From Sinohyriopsis cumingii (taxonomy: Eukaryota; Mollusca; Bivalvia; Unionida; Unionidae), in NCBI GenBank assembly GCA_028554795.2, contig CM068841.1:22811308-22875307 (forward strand): a stretch of 64,000 nucleotides of DNA. The letters run 5' to 3'. Position numbers and translations under genes: made by a program. The notes below the pieces were generated by a model that was given only the letters and a program-made list of their open reading frames with translations, was not told the origin of the DNA and did no database searches. This document shows positions 21,187-32,189 of the stretch, piece by piece. Numbering within the stretch: the first letter of the stretch is position 1; the number at the start of each line of letters is the position of its first letter.

Positions 21187-23099
21187 ACTGCTTCATGAAA
21201 TAGCCATTTGTTGCATAATATAAGTCAGGGGTGGCCTGTACATACAGATGAAGTTGGTGGTTGCCTAGGGCACTAAGTTAAATGGGGTGCCAGGTTTGAG
21301 GAGAAATTATCAGGGGTTGGGTGTAATTGCATGGTTCTCATAGGACTGGCAGCTATTCTTGGGTTACCACTGAAGTAAGCCCAGCACATCTGAGAGGAAA
21401 CCCAGGTGGGAGTCATTTATGTTGTTAAAACAAAATGTAGCATTCTGCTGGGCAAGGGTAATTTTTCAACTTTGTAGAGTCTGGCATTTTGTCATTTAAT
21501 AATATATCAAGGTACATGTATTTGTATAGAGTACACTTAATACATTATGTGGAGTTTTTCATGGATGGCTAAATTGTGAATGACATTTCAATTACTTGTA
21601 CAAGAGTTCATTGTCCCCATTCTTTTTTTGGATAAGGAAGTATCCAAACAGTATGAATTACAACATGGGCACAGTGCAATCCCACATTTAAACCTTTAGG
21701 AGATGGTAGGAATTGCTTTCTGATATCTAAATTTCAAACCATTGAGTCTCCATTTAATGGTCTGGCTTCAAGGAATATTCTAGATGCATATGTAAAACTT
21801 AGTTGTATATCATGGTGCAAATTGCCAGATGTATACAACACCTTAGATTAGAATTGTCTATGTAATCAAGTATTAATTTACGATGATTGGTGGAGGATAT
21901 CCAATAAATTTGCAGCTACCTTGTTTTGAATGAGTTGTTTATAGTCTTCCATGGAAAACGTAACAAAAGAGTCACTCTGTCTGATCATGTTTACTTATTA
22001 TGACGCATTTCTTGGCATGGATGTAACAGTTGGAGTTGTTCCTTGTCAGTAATATAAACTCTAAAAATAACTATTTGTCAGGAATTACCAATGGGGATAT
22101 AATTTTCATGCTTAATGTGCCCCCCACCCCAGGTGATTACCCTTCACCATAAACTGTTTGTATTTATACCAATTGCTTATATTCATTTAATTTAGGCAAC
22201 ATATTTTAATATGTTTTTACTTAATAAAGTTCATAATGGGCACTATTGATCACAGGAACAATCCCTTTAACATTAAACCAGAAAGTGCACCCTTTCTTCA
22301 TACAGAAATAGTGTCATTGTGACCACTATTTGTTTATGGTTCAATAATTTCTGTTTACCTCTGCATTAAGCTCAGATCTCTAAATTTGCTTTGGTGATTT
22401 TGGTGTCTGGTGTCAACACTGAAAATTGGGTTTGCATTTAATAAATCTTTATTCAGATACTTTAGTGAAGTGAGTGAAAAATTGTTAAAGCTTGTTACAA
22501 ATCCAAATCACACAAACACTCAAATACTGTTGAATTGCTTCAAGCATCATACAGATTGGTTATGTACCATGTATCTTTCATATCACACCCTTCAAACAAA
22601 ACTTAGTCTTTGTGCCATATATTTTATGCTCGAGTGCAATAGCAAGGTGGCAACATATATGTTACTGTTATCCCCAATGATCTTAAATTACAGTAAACAT
22701 TTGCTGTAACCACAATCTAATTACTTAAAGATCATTTTCTAGGACATGACACATGGCCTGTTTACTGCAGGATATATTTTTGGGATGCATGATTCATGTT
22801 CATTTATTAAAAAGTCAGGCAAAATATCAAGCAAATGTGTAAAAATCGTGCATGATATTTTCCAAGCCTTTATTTCTTTGCTAATCCCTCATTTGTTTAG
22901 AAATTCTCTTTTTCAGAAAAGGAGAAAGCCTCCCCCCATTTCAGTTCTTATTGTACAGTCTCTATAGTGTCCACCACACTTTCATTTTCTCCATTCCTGT
23001 AATGTAATGGAATCCTTTTCACTAGAACAGTTTTATTGTATATAACCCTTTCCATCCAAGTCCTATATGTAAATGGCCTCAGTATTTTTGTGAATACTG
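21187..23099. other. Intron, mostly nothing recognised
   Basis: The only identifiable item is a short + strand SINE-A 3' scrap at about 22,474-22,525 (GTGAAAAATTGTTAAAGCTT then AAATCCAAATCACACAAACA). A block at 21,225-21,420 (GGGGTGGCCTGTACATACAG and GGGTGCCAGG) looks like an unassigned dispersed repeat. The 99-codon frames at 22,410-22,709 and 22,948-23,247 cross these repeats and are not supported. Confidence 0.45.
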
Positions 23100-23331
23100 G
23101 GTTGGTGTTTTTTAAAAACCATTTTTCAGCGCATAATATGCTATATATTGCGGCCAGTATATTAGATGGAGGAAGAACATGAATAAATCCCCAGAAGAAC
23201 CACCATTTCAAAAAAAGCCACTGGCAACCTTTCTCACATACCCACATAGGCCAGCAAGGAACTCAAACCCAGATTGATGTGAGATGTAGGTGATTGTCTA
23301 AGACCACTCCGCTCACCTCCCCCCGGCCCCC
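23100..23331 (-). mobile_element. SINE-B copy 3 (reverse), full length
   Basis: Runs from the 3' end (AACCATTTTTCAGCGCATAA) through GATGGAGGAAGAACATG and the B-box region (AGGAACTCAAACCCAG) to the head end CCCCCGGCCCCC. TGTGAATACTG at 23,089-23,099 and TGTGAATATTG at 23,332-23,342 are a one-mismatch 11-bp target-site duplication. Confidence 0.92.
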
Positions 23332-23342
23332 TGTGAATATTG

Positions 23343-23894
23343 TATATACCAGTGTAAAACTGGTATTATACTGCAAACCATACAGACCCATATAACAATC
23401 CAGCAGATGCTGGGCCCTGTTCCTGGAAATAAACCTCACATAACTAGTATTCAGGCTAAAGAAACTCAAATTTAGGGGGAAAATAAGCGACCCAAGTAAT
23501 CAGCAAAGATATGTCTTAATCAAATAGACTTAGCCTGAAAATAAAGATAACACCAAACAAATCTAACAACATAAAATAACACCTGACAATAAGGCAACTA
23601 GGAATAGAAATAGGAAGGTGGAATAAAGAAAAAAAAGAAGAAAAAGGGTGAATTTTTTGTTTTCCACCCTTTTTCTTCAGAGAAAGGGAGAAAAATAGAA
23701 ATTTTCATTTTTCTTTTTAAAAAAATTGTTATATTTATTTCTCTTTTATATATCAATCTAACCACTCCTTTTCCCCTTTCTCTAAACAATACTTGACTAA
23801 CCTAGTATGCACGTAACATCACTAATATCTCTGAGAATACTCTAGCCGACGGTGACAGTAATATCTATGCCACAAGAAATTTTAGGCCCCAAAA
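23343..23894. other. Intron; MITE-C scrap and purine/pyrimidine-rich tract
   Basis: At about 23,365-23,425 a fragment (CTGCAAACCATACAGACCCA ... CAGCAGATGCTGGGCCC) resembles the left half of MITE-C. At 23,615-23,700 a purine-rich run is followed by a pyrimidine-rich one (GTGGAATAAAGAAAAAAAAG ... CCACCCTTTTTCTTC) that could fold back. No gene. Confidence 0.5.
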
Positions 23895-24170
23895 ATTATT
23901 AAGGTGGTCCTGGTTGAACACCCAAGACCATCAGGCCTGCTGCACAAAGTATCAAAACTATAAACAACTTTGGAAAGAAGGACCCCAAATTAGCAACTAT
24001 AAGGTGGTTTAAACACCAATGACCATCAAGCCCAGCAGCACAAGGCTGCAAATAAAACAACAATAATTTAGACAAGTAAGACCCTATAAACAGAATCCTT
24101 CATATATGGTGGTTTCAAAAGTCCAAGACCATCAGGACCAGCCACACAAGGTGGCAAACTTTACTAAAAA
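23895..24170 (+). repeat. Three degenerate about 105-bp direct repeats
   Basis: Each unit carries AAGGTGGT, then CAAGACCATCAGG or a variant, then GCACAAGG (units from about 23,901, 24,001 and 24,106). Diverged but co-linear. This repeat opens an unassigned GC-richer block that extends to about 24,650. Confidence 0.75.
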
Positions 24171-24654
24171 CTGTCACCTAAGATACCTCTCCTAAGCTAA
24201 ATTCTAAACTCAAAACAGCATAGTTTTTCAAAATTATGCAGGACGACAATTTACACCCGATACCCTGAAGTCTAGGAGCACCGACCTGTGATCTTGGAGC
24301 CACCTTTCCACCATCTCCTCCCTTGCCATGGTCAGGCACCAAAATAAATAGCGTGCAGTGCATGCCCTTAATACTACTGAAAATTCAGTACCAACATATG
24401 AGCATGTGATGGGTCCATTCCCACTCATACATACCTAAATGCAGCTAAGTAGTAGCGACTGAATAGGTCGAGTGTGTGTTGGGTCTATTCCCACTCACCT
24501 GCAAGCCCTCCATTCAAACAGTGCTCCGTGAGCACATAAAAGTCTGGGGGAAGTGGCTCGAATTCCTTCCCCTAGGAGTAATTAAACAGCCTACTATGTA
24601 GGCATAAAACAGTGGTACATGCACGACTGTGAAAACCACTTAAATCTAAATTAA
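24171..24654. other. Unassigned moderately GC-rich block
   Basis: Composition differs from its surroundings, with text such as GGGTCCATTCCCACTCATAC near 24,413 and GGGTCTATTCCCACTCACCT near 24,481 showing an internal duplication. It could be the remains of a transposon, but I see no domain, terminal repeat or RNA signature that decides it. Short - strand frames (24,178-24,428) carry no recognisable motif. Confidence 0.4.
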
Positions 24655-24679
24655 CTAACTAACTGGGCCCAGTTCGCTT

Positions 24680-25440
24680 GTAGCTGGGAGTAGAATGAAG
24701 TGTATAAACTGACTAGGATATGTCAATGCATTATTTGATAACAGATCGGGGTCTTTGTTTGAAATCAACATTAGAATGAAATGTATCAACATACCTAGAT
24801 ATGTCAGTGCATTATTTGATAACAGATCGGAGTCTTTGTTTGAAATCAACATTAGAATGAAATGTATCAACATACCTAGATATGTCAGTGCATTATTTGA
24901 TAACAGATCGGGGTCTTTGTTTGAAATCAACATTAGAATGAAGTGTATAAACTGACTAGGATATGTCAGTGCATTATTTGATAACAGATGAGGGTCTTTG
25001 AAATTATAGGTAGAATTAATTGTATAGACTGATGATGACCTATTGTTGTAATATTTGATAACAGATAAGGTTCTTTCACGTTTTAAGTAGAATGAAATGT
25101 ATAGACTTATCCAGATATATCAGTAGATTATTTAATAAAAGATTATGGTCTTTGTTTGAAGTCTGTAAAATGAAATGTATAGACTGATAATGATACATCA
25201 TGACAGTGCATTATTTGAAAACATATCAGGGTCATTATTGTATTGAATCTATAATTACAATGAATTTTATAGACCGGCTTAAATATGTCAATGCATTATT
25301 TGGTAACAGATCAGCGTCATTAATGTATTGAATCCATAATTACAATGAATTGTATAGACTGGCTTAGATATGTCAATGCATTATTTGGTAACAGATCAAG
25401 GTCTGTGTTCATTTGAGGCCTGATACAGAAAAAAGCGCAT
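24680..25440 (+). repeat. 81-bp minisatellite derived from MITE-C
   Basis: Units start near TTAGAATGAAATGTAT (24,771, 24,852, 24,933) and contain GCATTATTTGATAACAGATC followed by GGGGTCTTTGTTTGAAATCA. About three near-identical units sit within about nine progressively diverged ones. The latter half of the unit matches the right half of MITE-C (GCATTATNCTATGNCAGATC, GGGTCTTTGTTGTTTG), so the array probably grew from one of those elements. The matching open frames (24,655-24,933 - and 24,755-24,955 +) are period-three artefacts. Confidence 0.9.
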
Positions 25441-26103
25441 TACTTTTTGATAACAGCTCCAAGTCTGTGCCTATTGAAGTTCAGTAAATTTGGTAAATAG
25501 GATAATTTTTACATCTAGTTATGTTCATTCAGGAGTGATCGCTGTCTGCGTGAGTTCAATCTCTGGTTTTGGTACTCATAATGTGGACAGATAAATCAAT
25601 TATAACTGAATCATTGATCAGCAACACAAAAGAAAAATTGCTGATTGATTATTTTCCCAACACTAATAGATAAATGAAATGGTTGGCTTTAGATTCCATA
25701 GACTTTTCATTACTTCCTGGAAAGGTGTTCTTTGTTTGATGTACTTGCTTATTGATTATCAGTTCATAGATCCATGAGTGCAAAAGTGGACATTTTTGGC
25801 ATCAGTTCAAGTTATATATGCATACATATATTGTATAACTGTAAGCCTTTTAATATATAGCCTAGTGAACCGATTCACGCTGGTTTTATCTGTTGTGTTC
25901 AATGTTTAAATTATTAGCACAGTATGTTCATTTTTGTGACAAAAATATCATAGTTATACATGTACCTACCTGTTTAATTACAATCCAGAGTTTAATAGGA
26001 ATGAATAATTGTTGGAAAGTTCTTCAGTCAGATTGTTGTAATTTCTGCATTGATTTTGGTGATAACATTCTTGTAACATTCTCAAGTTGATATGGGTTGA
26101 TTT
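25441..26103. other. Intron, no feature seen
   Basis: No repeat family or coding signal. The 65-codon frame at 25,893-26,090 has no supporting splice sites. Confidence 0.4.
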
Positions 26104-26143
26104 CACATGTATGTATGTATGTATGTATGTATGTATGTATGTA

Positions 26144-26178
<35 letters not shown>

Positions 26179-26763
26179 ATGAGTGTATGAGTGTATGTAT
26201 GTATGTATGTATGCATGTATGTATCTATGTATGTATGTGTGTGTGTATGTATGTGTGTGTGTGTATGTATGTATGTATGTATCTATGTATGTATGTATGT
26301 ATGTATGTATGTATGTATGTGTGTGTATGTATGTATGTGTGTGTGTATGTATGTATGTATGTATCTATGTATGTATGCATGTATGTGTGTGTGTGTATGT
26401 ATGTATGTATGTATGTATGTATGTATGTATGTATGTATGTATGTATGTACGAGTGTATGTGTAGGTAGGTAGGCAGGCAGGCAGGCAGGTAGGTAGGTAG
26501 GTAGGTATGTATGTATGTATTTATGTATCAGTGTATGTAGGTAGGTGTGTATATATGTATGTATGTAGGTATGTATTTATCTAGGTAGGTAGGTATGTAT
26601 GTATGTATGTATCTGTGTATGTATGTATGTATGTATGAAAGTATGTATGTATTTATGTATGTATGTATGTATGTATGCATGTATGTATCTATGTATGTAT
26701 GTGTGTGTATGTATATGTGTATGTATGTATGTATGTATGTATGTATGTATGTGTGTGTATGTA

Positions 26764-26796
<33 letters not shown>

Positions 26797-26918
26797 GTGT
26801 ATGTATGTGTGTGTGTGTATGTATGAATGTATCTATGTATGCATGTATGTATGTATGTATGTATGTGTATGTATGTATGTATCTATGTATGTATGTACGA
26901 GTGTATGTGTAGGTAGGT

Positions 26919-26949
<31 letters not shown>

Positions 26950-28026
26950 TAGGTAGGTAGGTAGGTATGTATGTATTTATGTATCAGTGTATGTAGGTAG
27001 GTATGTATATATGTATGTATGTAGGTATGTATTTATCTAGGTATGTATGTATGTATGTATCTGTGTATGTATGTATGTATGTATGAAAGTATGTATGTAT
27101 GTATGTATGTATGTATGAGTGTATGTATGAGTGTGTGTGTAGGTAGGTAGGCAGGCAGGTATGTATGTATGTATGTATGAATGTATGTATGTATGTATGT
27201 ATGTATCTATGTATCTATGTATGTACGTATGTATGAGTGTATGTGTAGGTAGGCAGGCAGGCAGGCAGGCAGGTAGGTAGGTAGGTATGTATGTATTTAT
27301 GTATCAGTGTATGTAGGTAGGTATGTATATATGTATGTATGTATGTAGGTATGTATTTATGTATGTATGTATGAGTGTATGTATGTATCTGTGTATGTAT
27401 GTATGTATGAATGTATGTATGTATGTATGTATGTATGTATGAGTGTATGTATGAGTGTATGTGTAGGTAGGTAGGTAGGTAGGTAGGCAGGCAGGCAGGT
27501 ATGTATGTATGTATGTTTGTATGTATGAATGTATGTATGTATGTATGTATGTATGCATGTATGTATGTATGTATGAGTGTATGTGTAGGTAGGTAGGTAG
27601 GTAGGCAGGCAGGCAGGCAGGCAGGTATGTATGTATGTATGTATGTATGCATGTATGTATGTATGTATGAGTGTATGTGTAGGTAGGTAGGTAGGCAGGC
27701 AGGCAGGCAGGTATGTATGTATGTATTTATGCATGCATGTATATATGTATGAATGTATATGCATAGATATGTATGTAAGCATTATGTATGTATGTGTATG
27801 CATATGTATGTATGTATGCATGCATGCATGAATGTATGTATGTATGTATGTATGTATGTATGTATGTATGTATGTATGTATGAGTGTATGTGTAGGTAGG
27901 TAGGTAGGTAGGTAGGCAGGCAGGCAGGCAGGCAGGTATGTATATATGTATGTATGCATGCATGTATATATGTATGAATGTATATGCATAGATATGTATG
28001 TAAGCATTATGTATGTATGTGTATGC

Positions 28027-28057
<31 letters not shown>

Positions 28058-28190
28058 TGTATGTATCTATGTATGTATGCATGCATGTATATATGTATGT
28101 ATGTATATGCATAGATATGTATGTAAGTATTATGTATGTATGTGTATCCATAGATATATAAGTTATAATTTATGTATGTATGTATTGTCC
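26104..28190 (+). repeat. Compound tetranucleotide microsatellite (GTAT/GTGT/GTAG/GCAG), about 2.1 kb
   Basis: Mostly (GTAT)n with GT-rich stretches and recurrent blocks of GTAGGTAGGTAG followed by GCAGGCAGGCAG. Such blocks occur near 26,465, 26,910, 27,140, 27,247, 27,470, 27,595, 27,680 and 27,895. Larger segments are themselves duplicated, for example TTTATGTATCAGTGTATGTA near 26,520, 26,976 and 27,297, and TATATGCATAGATATGTATG near 27,756, 27,980 and 28,105. All overlapping open frames are artefacts of the 4-bp period. Confidence 0.98.
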
Positions 28191-28490
28191 AGGCTTAATA
28201 TAGAGAGTTTACCTAGAAGTGGGGAATGGACTTGGTGGACCTAAAGTCAAATTGTCACATGCATATGGAATTATCTGATAAAAGTCAATATCTTCTTACG
28301 ATTAATTGACAGGCATTGAGATGGTATACAAATGTTCTGGTAACCCACGTAATTTCAGGTCCACTTTCATGTAATTGACCAACACAGCTTATGGGATGGC
28401 CCGTTGTCCATTGTCTGTATGCCCCTTAGCACAAGTTTGTTATTGCTATTCCTCCATAACTACTTGGAGTATTACTGTGAAAGTCATGCA

Positions 28491-28491
28491 T

Positions 28492-28532
<41 letters not shown>
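28491..28532. repeat. (CA)n microsatellite
   Basis: Roughly 20 CA dinucleotides. It is not attached to a SINE-A body, so it is an independent tract. Confidence 0.96.
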
Positions 28533-28534
<2 letters not shown>

Positions 28535-28589
28535 CAGAGCAAAGTCTTATTGGTCCTTAAAATGGGAACATTGCTGCTTCTGACATTCA

Positions 28590-29610
28590 GTATGGTCACT
28601 TGTCACTACTCACCTTAACTGGGTAGTCATTTCTATATGGAATTTTCACTAAATGACCTATTATGATGTCCACTTGGTTCTCATTGAATGGGATACCATT
28701 GGCAGCCAATTTCAAAATCTTGTTGTCGCTACCTCCATTGGTCAGTTAGATCAGCATGGAATTGGGTTTTCACCAGAAGACTTCTTATGGTGTTCCATTT
28801 GAACATCCAGTATGGCAGCTACCTTGAAAATAATATGGCTGCTTCTTTTGATGGATCATGGGCATATCATCATAGGGACTTCACTGACGGATTTCTCATG
28901 ATGTCTAGTTGGTTCTGAATGAAAATGCTGCTGATCTGACATCCAATATGGCTCACATTACTGATCACTGCCATCTCACTTCTGAGTCTCTGGCTCAGCC
29001 AATATGGGTAGGTGATAAAGCTGCCTATAGCTTCATGTAGGATTTTTGTTCTTACTGGGGTTTTCCCAATTCTTCCTCCATTGTTAGACTGGCTGCCATA
29101 TATAGCCTATCGTGCACTGAGAAATGGCATTTAAACCCCAAACAGCCAAATCCAATATGGCTACCATATGCATCCATCTTGAAAATCTTATTAGTGTTGC
29201 TACTCTTGAACAGGAAGTCATACCAGCATTGGCATTTCATTGGAAGACTTCTTATGGCTTCAGGTTGGTCTTTAAATAAAAATTGCTGATTGTTTATCCA
29301 ATATGGGTGATACTGTGGCTCTCTTGAAAATCTTACTGTTGCTTTTCCTAAATTTAAAGTCATAGTAACATTGGGTTTTCACAAGAAGACTTCTTATGTT
29401 GTATGGTGGCTACTAAATTAATATGATCTGACATCCAATATGGCCACAATGGCTGCCATTTTGAAAATGTTGATATTGCTTCTCCTTATGGAAAGTCATA
29501 TTGACCTTTGGTTTTCAGCAGAAGACTAATTATGCCATCTGCTTAATCCTGAATGGATATGATGGTGCCAAACTAACCTCAGATATGGCTGCAACAATAA
29601 ACATATTGAA
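28590..29610 (+). repeat. Degenerate satellite, about 160-190 bp unit, about 6 copies
   Basis: Recurrent blocks in a fixed order: CTGACATCCAATATGGC, then GCCATTTTGAAAAT, then TTGCTTCTCCTTA..GGAAAGTCATA, then GGGTTTTCACCAGAAGACTT, then CTTATGGTGTC...TGGTTCTGAATGA. Copies have drifted strongly, so the array is old. A SINE-B copy inserted at 28,954 splits one unit. Frames at 28,688-28,918 and 29,052-29,363 are not supported. Confidence 0.85.
28954..29149 (+). mobile_element. SINE-B copy 4, 5'-truncated, inside a satellite unit
   Basis: Begins within the head (GATCACTGCCATCTCACTTC), lacks the A box, and continues through CTGGGGTTTTCCCAATTCTT and CTGGCTGCCATATATAGCCT to GAGAAATGGCATTTAAACCC. The satellite phrase ATCCAATATGGCT lies at both edges (28,941-28,953 and 29,150-29,162) as a 13-bp target duplication. 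Confidence 0.9.
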
Positions 29611-30086
29611 GACCTATGCAGGTGTAGAGGTAAATGTAATTATAACCATTGATTATGAATGAGGCGTGATTTTTGTGCCTTTTGTTAATTAAATAGCCAC
29701 CATTATTTACCTGGCATCAGTGTGTCAGATGATAACAACTTTAAAATTGGACTTATTTTCTCTTGACAGACAACACAGATCAAATGCTCTAATAAATTAA
29801 ACATTGTCACAAAGGCACATTATAACAAAACCTTTTGAATATATATTAATTAGAAATTTAGGATAGGAAATTTAACTTGAATGGGCCAACAGAGAAAATA
29901 TTTTTAACCAACAATAAAACAACCGTTACTTTTTTTGGTAAGGATTAAACCAAGAAGTATACTATCAGTTAATGAGAAAACTATAGCGCTGTAATTATCA
30001 TAATGGTATTTGAAGTTATTAAACCAAATTTCTGTTTAGTTTGCTTCCAAGTCTCTTACATTAGTCATCATTTCCTTTCTACAACC
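29611..30086. other. Intron, no feature seen
   Basis: AT-rich, without a recognisable repeat or gene. Confidence 0.4.
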
Positions 30087-30360
30087 CACCGCTCTGTTAG
30101 CCTGAGTGGTTTGAGTGTTTGCCATGCATGCAGGAGGTCGTGACTTTGATGCCCACCTTAGTCATACCAAAATCTTATAAAATGGTATTAACAGCTACCT
30201 TGCTTGGCACTCTCAGCATTAAGAGGTTACATGTCTGCGACATGATGCCGCAGTGCTAGACATCACTATAAACTGCCACACTGCAAACATCATAGCGATA
30301 TGACTACAGTTGTTAAAGCTATGTTGAAAATCTAAATCACACACACTCATACATGCACAT
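30087..30360 (+). mobile_element. SINE-A copy 5 with internal deletion
   Basis: Head CCGCTCTGTTAGCCTGAGTG, junction GTCATACCAAAATCTTATAA, then AGCATTAAGAGGTTA joins directly to CATGTCTGCGACATGATGCC. The core GTCAGGATAATGTGAC segment present in other copies is missing. The 3' end has CACTATAAACTGCCACACTG and a mixed CA tail. Confidence 0.9.
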
Positions 30361-31030
30361 AGATGGTAAGTTTCAGAAGAAGGAGAAGGGTGATGGATTA
30401 CCATTGGCACTCAGACAATTAAAACAAACTTGACATTCCTTGCACATTCTTGGGCCATTCATTTTGCAGTCAATAAAATGTCAAGTTATCATTTTCTGAA
30501 GATGAACAAAATCAATAATTTTTAGATCTAGTTTCTCTCATAGAATCAATTTGTCTAATAGGATAATGACACAAACCTTGTCAGGATGTGGTTAATTATG
30601 TATATGTATATTGTGTTTGCATTTCCAAGATTCACTAATTGATCATATTTAGCTGATATCAAAACCATGCTCAAAGTTAATGCCCATCCTGAAATTTAAA
30701 AAGCTGTTCGAAAATCATGGAGTCAACCCCTTCTTTTGTGGATATTTTGGTGTTAAAGTTTGTTTTAAGTATGTTAAAGTTTGTTTTGTGCATAAAGAGC
30801 TGATTATTTTATTATCAGCTAAAATGTATTATTTATTCTTTGGTCATAAAATGTAGCACTTGGTCACAGTGTTACTCTTACAATTAAGCCAGGGGTCCAG
30901 CTTTGAATAAGATATGTTAGAAAGATAAAGGCAGCTTTTATTTTTAGCACAGAACTTACAAGGCCCCAAAAAATTATGTTTTTCTTACTGCAGTGGTTTT
31001 AAAATTAGGGTAGGTAGTTTTTCAAAAATA
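30361..31030. other. Intron, no feature seen
   Basis: One local duplication (GTTAAAGTTTGTTTT at about 30,753 and 30,774). Otherwise nothing recognised. Confidence 0.4.
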
Positions 31031-31033
31031 AAC

Positions 31034-31036
<3 letters not shown>

Positions 31037-31117
<81 letters not shown>

Positions 31118-31162
31118 GTACTTATGACTTATCAGCTGACCAAATGAGCTTCTTTAAATAAA

Positions 31163-31201
<39 letters not shown>
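31037..31201 (+). mobile_element. LINE 3' tail: (TA)n, conserved end, (ATT)n
   Basis: A TA tract (31,037-31,115) is followed by GCTGACCAAATGAGCTTCTT, then TAAATAAAGTTATT and an (ATT)n run to 31,201. The same 3' end in reverse (TTTAAAGAAGCTCATTTGGT then a TA tract) closes the LINE fragment at 41,338-42,100. This is therefore a detached, severely 5'-truncated copy of that LINE. Confidence 0.82.
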
Positions 31202-31204
<3 letters not shown>

Positions 31205-32189
31205 ATAACCATTCTTGTATTATATATCACTGTGAAGAAGGGCATGTAATATTTGCTTACTGTTCACATGACCATACTTGCATCGTATATCAGTGTACAT
31301 ATGAACATACATGTAACAAACACATGATTAACATAAGTATTCTTGTATTCTATTGCCAGTGTTCAAATGTAATACATATTTTTATGGTCCTTTGAGATAG
31401 TGAATGACCTTTTTCATTTTCCATCTGAAATTTGTTTTTAAAAGTACTTCCTGAAAGGCCTTTACTGACTTATTAGATTTCATGTCATGTTTTCCTTTAG
31501 ACACAATACATGTAAATCATTGTTTTTTATCATTATTTCGATTAATTCATAAACTCTTGAACCCATTTATTAAATGACCAGAAGTTGACTTTTAACAGCT
31601 CCTTCTTGCAAATATTTAATGTTCACACCAACGGCAGGTACACCGTCCGTAGCTTGGAGGAGATTGTTTAATGTCCCGATGGTAATTAATGTTAGGCACA
31701 ATATTATGGGAAAGAAGGTTCCATTTATCAGTTGTCCAGGCTCATCATGTACAGTAGACAGAAATTGTTGCAACTTCCATGATAAATGAATACTGTGAAC
31801 TTTTGATCATGTTTTTTTGCCTATTTAAGACATTTTATTCTTTGTTATATACAGTAGCAATGTACATGTAGGGATACAAACCTAGAGGGTATGTTAGGTA
31901 TAGTTAGTCAAAGGAGAGTGAATGGCTGATGGTTGAGTACTTAATTTTAAATGACAAAGGAAAATCTCCGATTGAGACTGGAAATTTAATGTGTTGTTCA
32001 TTTGAGTCCTTACTTTGAGCGAGACTCAGCAAATAAAACACAACGTGTTTATTATGAACTTAAGATAAAGTTCATTTATGGGACAAAGACTGTCCTTGTC
32101 CTGATATGTTTCCTGTAAATGTTTTACTGTATGGCTTTTGTTTTTGTTACTCGTTGTTTTTTTTAATGGCATTTTTAAAATTATTTAGT
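31202..32189. other. Intron, no confident feature
   Basis: Contains a 67-codon - strand frame at 31,570-31,773 whose peptide has a weak, unproven resemblance to hotdog-fold thioesterases (listed as a finding). Nothing else recognised. Confidence 0.35.

Noticed and set aside
20522-21198. Long open frames (195 codons +, 224 and 154 codons -)
   Set aside because: They are the 66-bp array read in frame. Unit length divisible by three and lack of stops explains openness on both strands. No splice or start support.
26097-28244. Many Tyr/Cys/Met- or His/Thr/Tyr-repeat frames up to 264 codons
   Set aside because: Tetranucleotide microsatellite read in different frames. No biological protein character.
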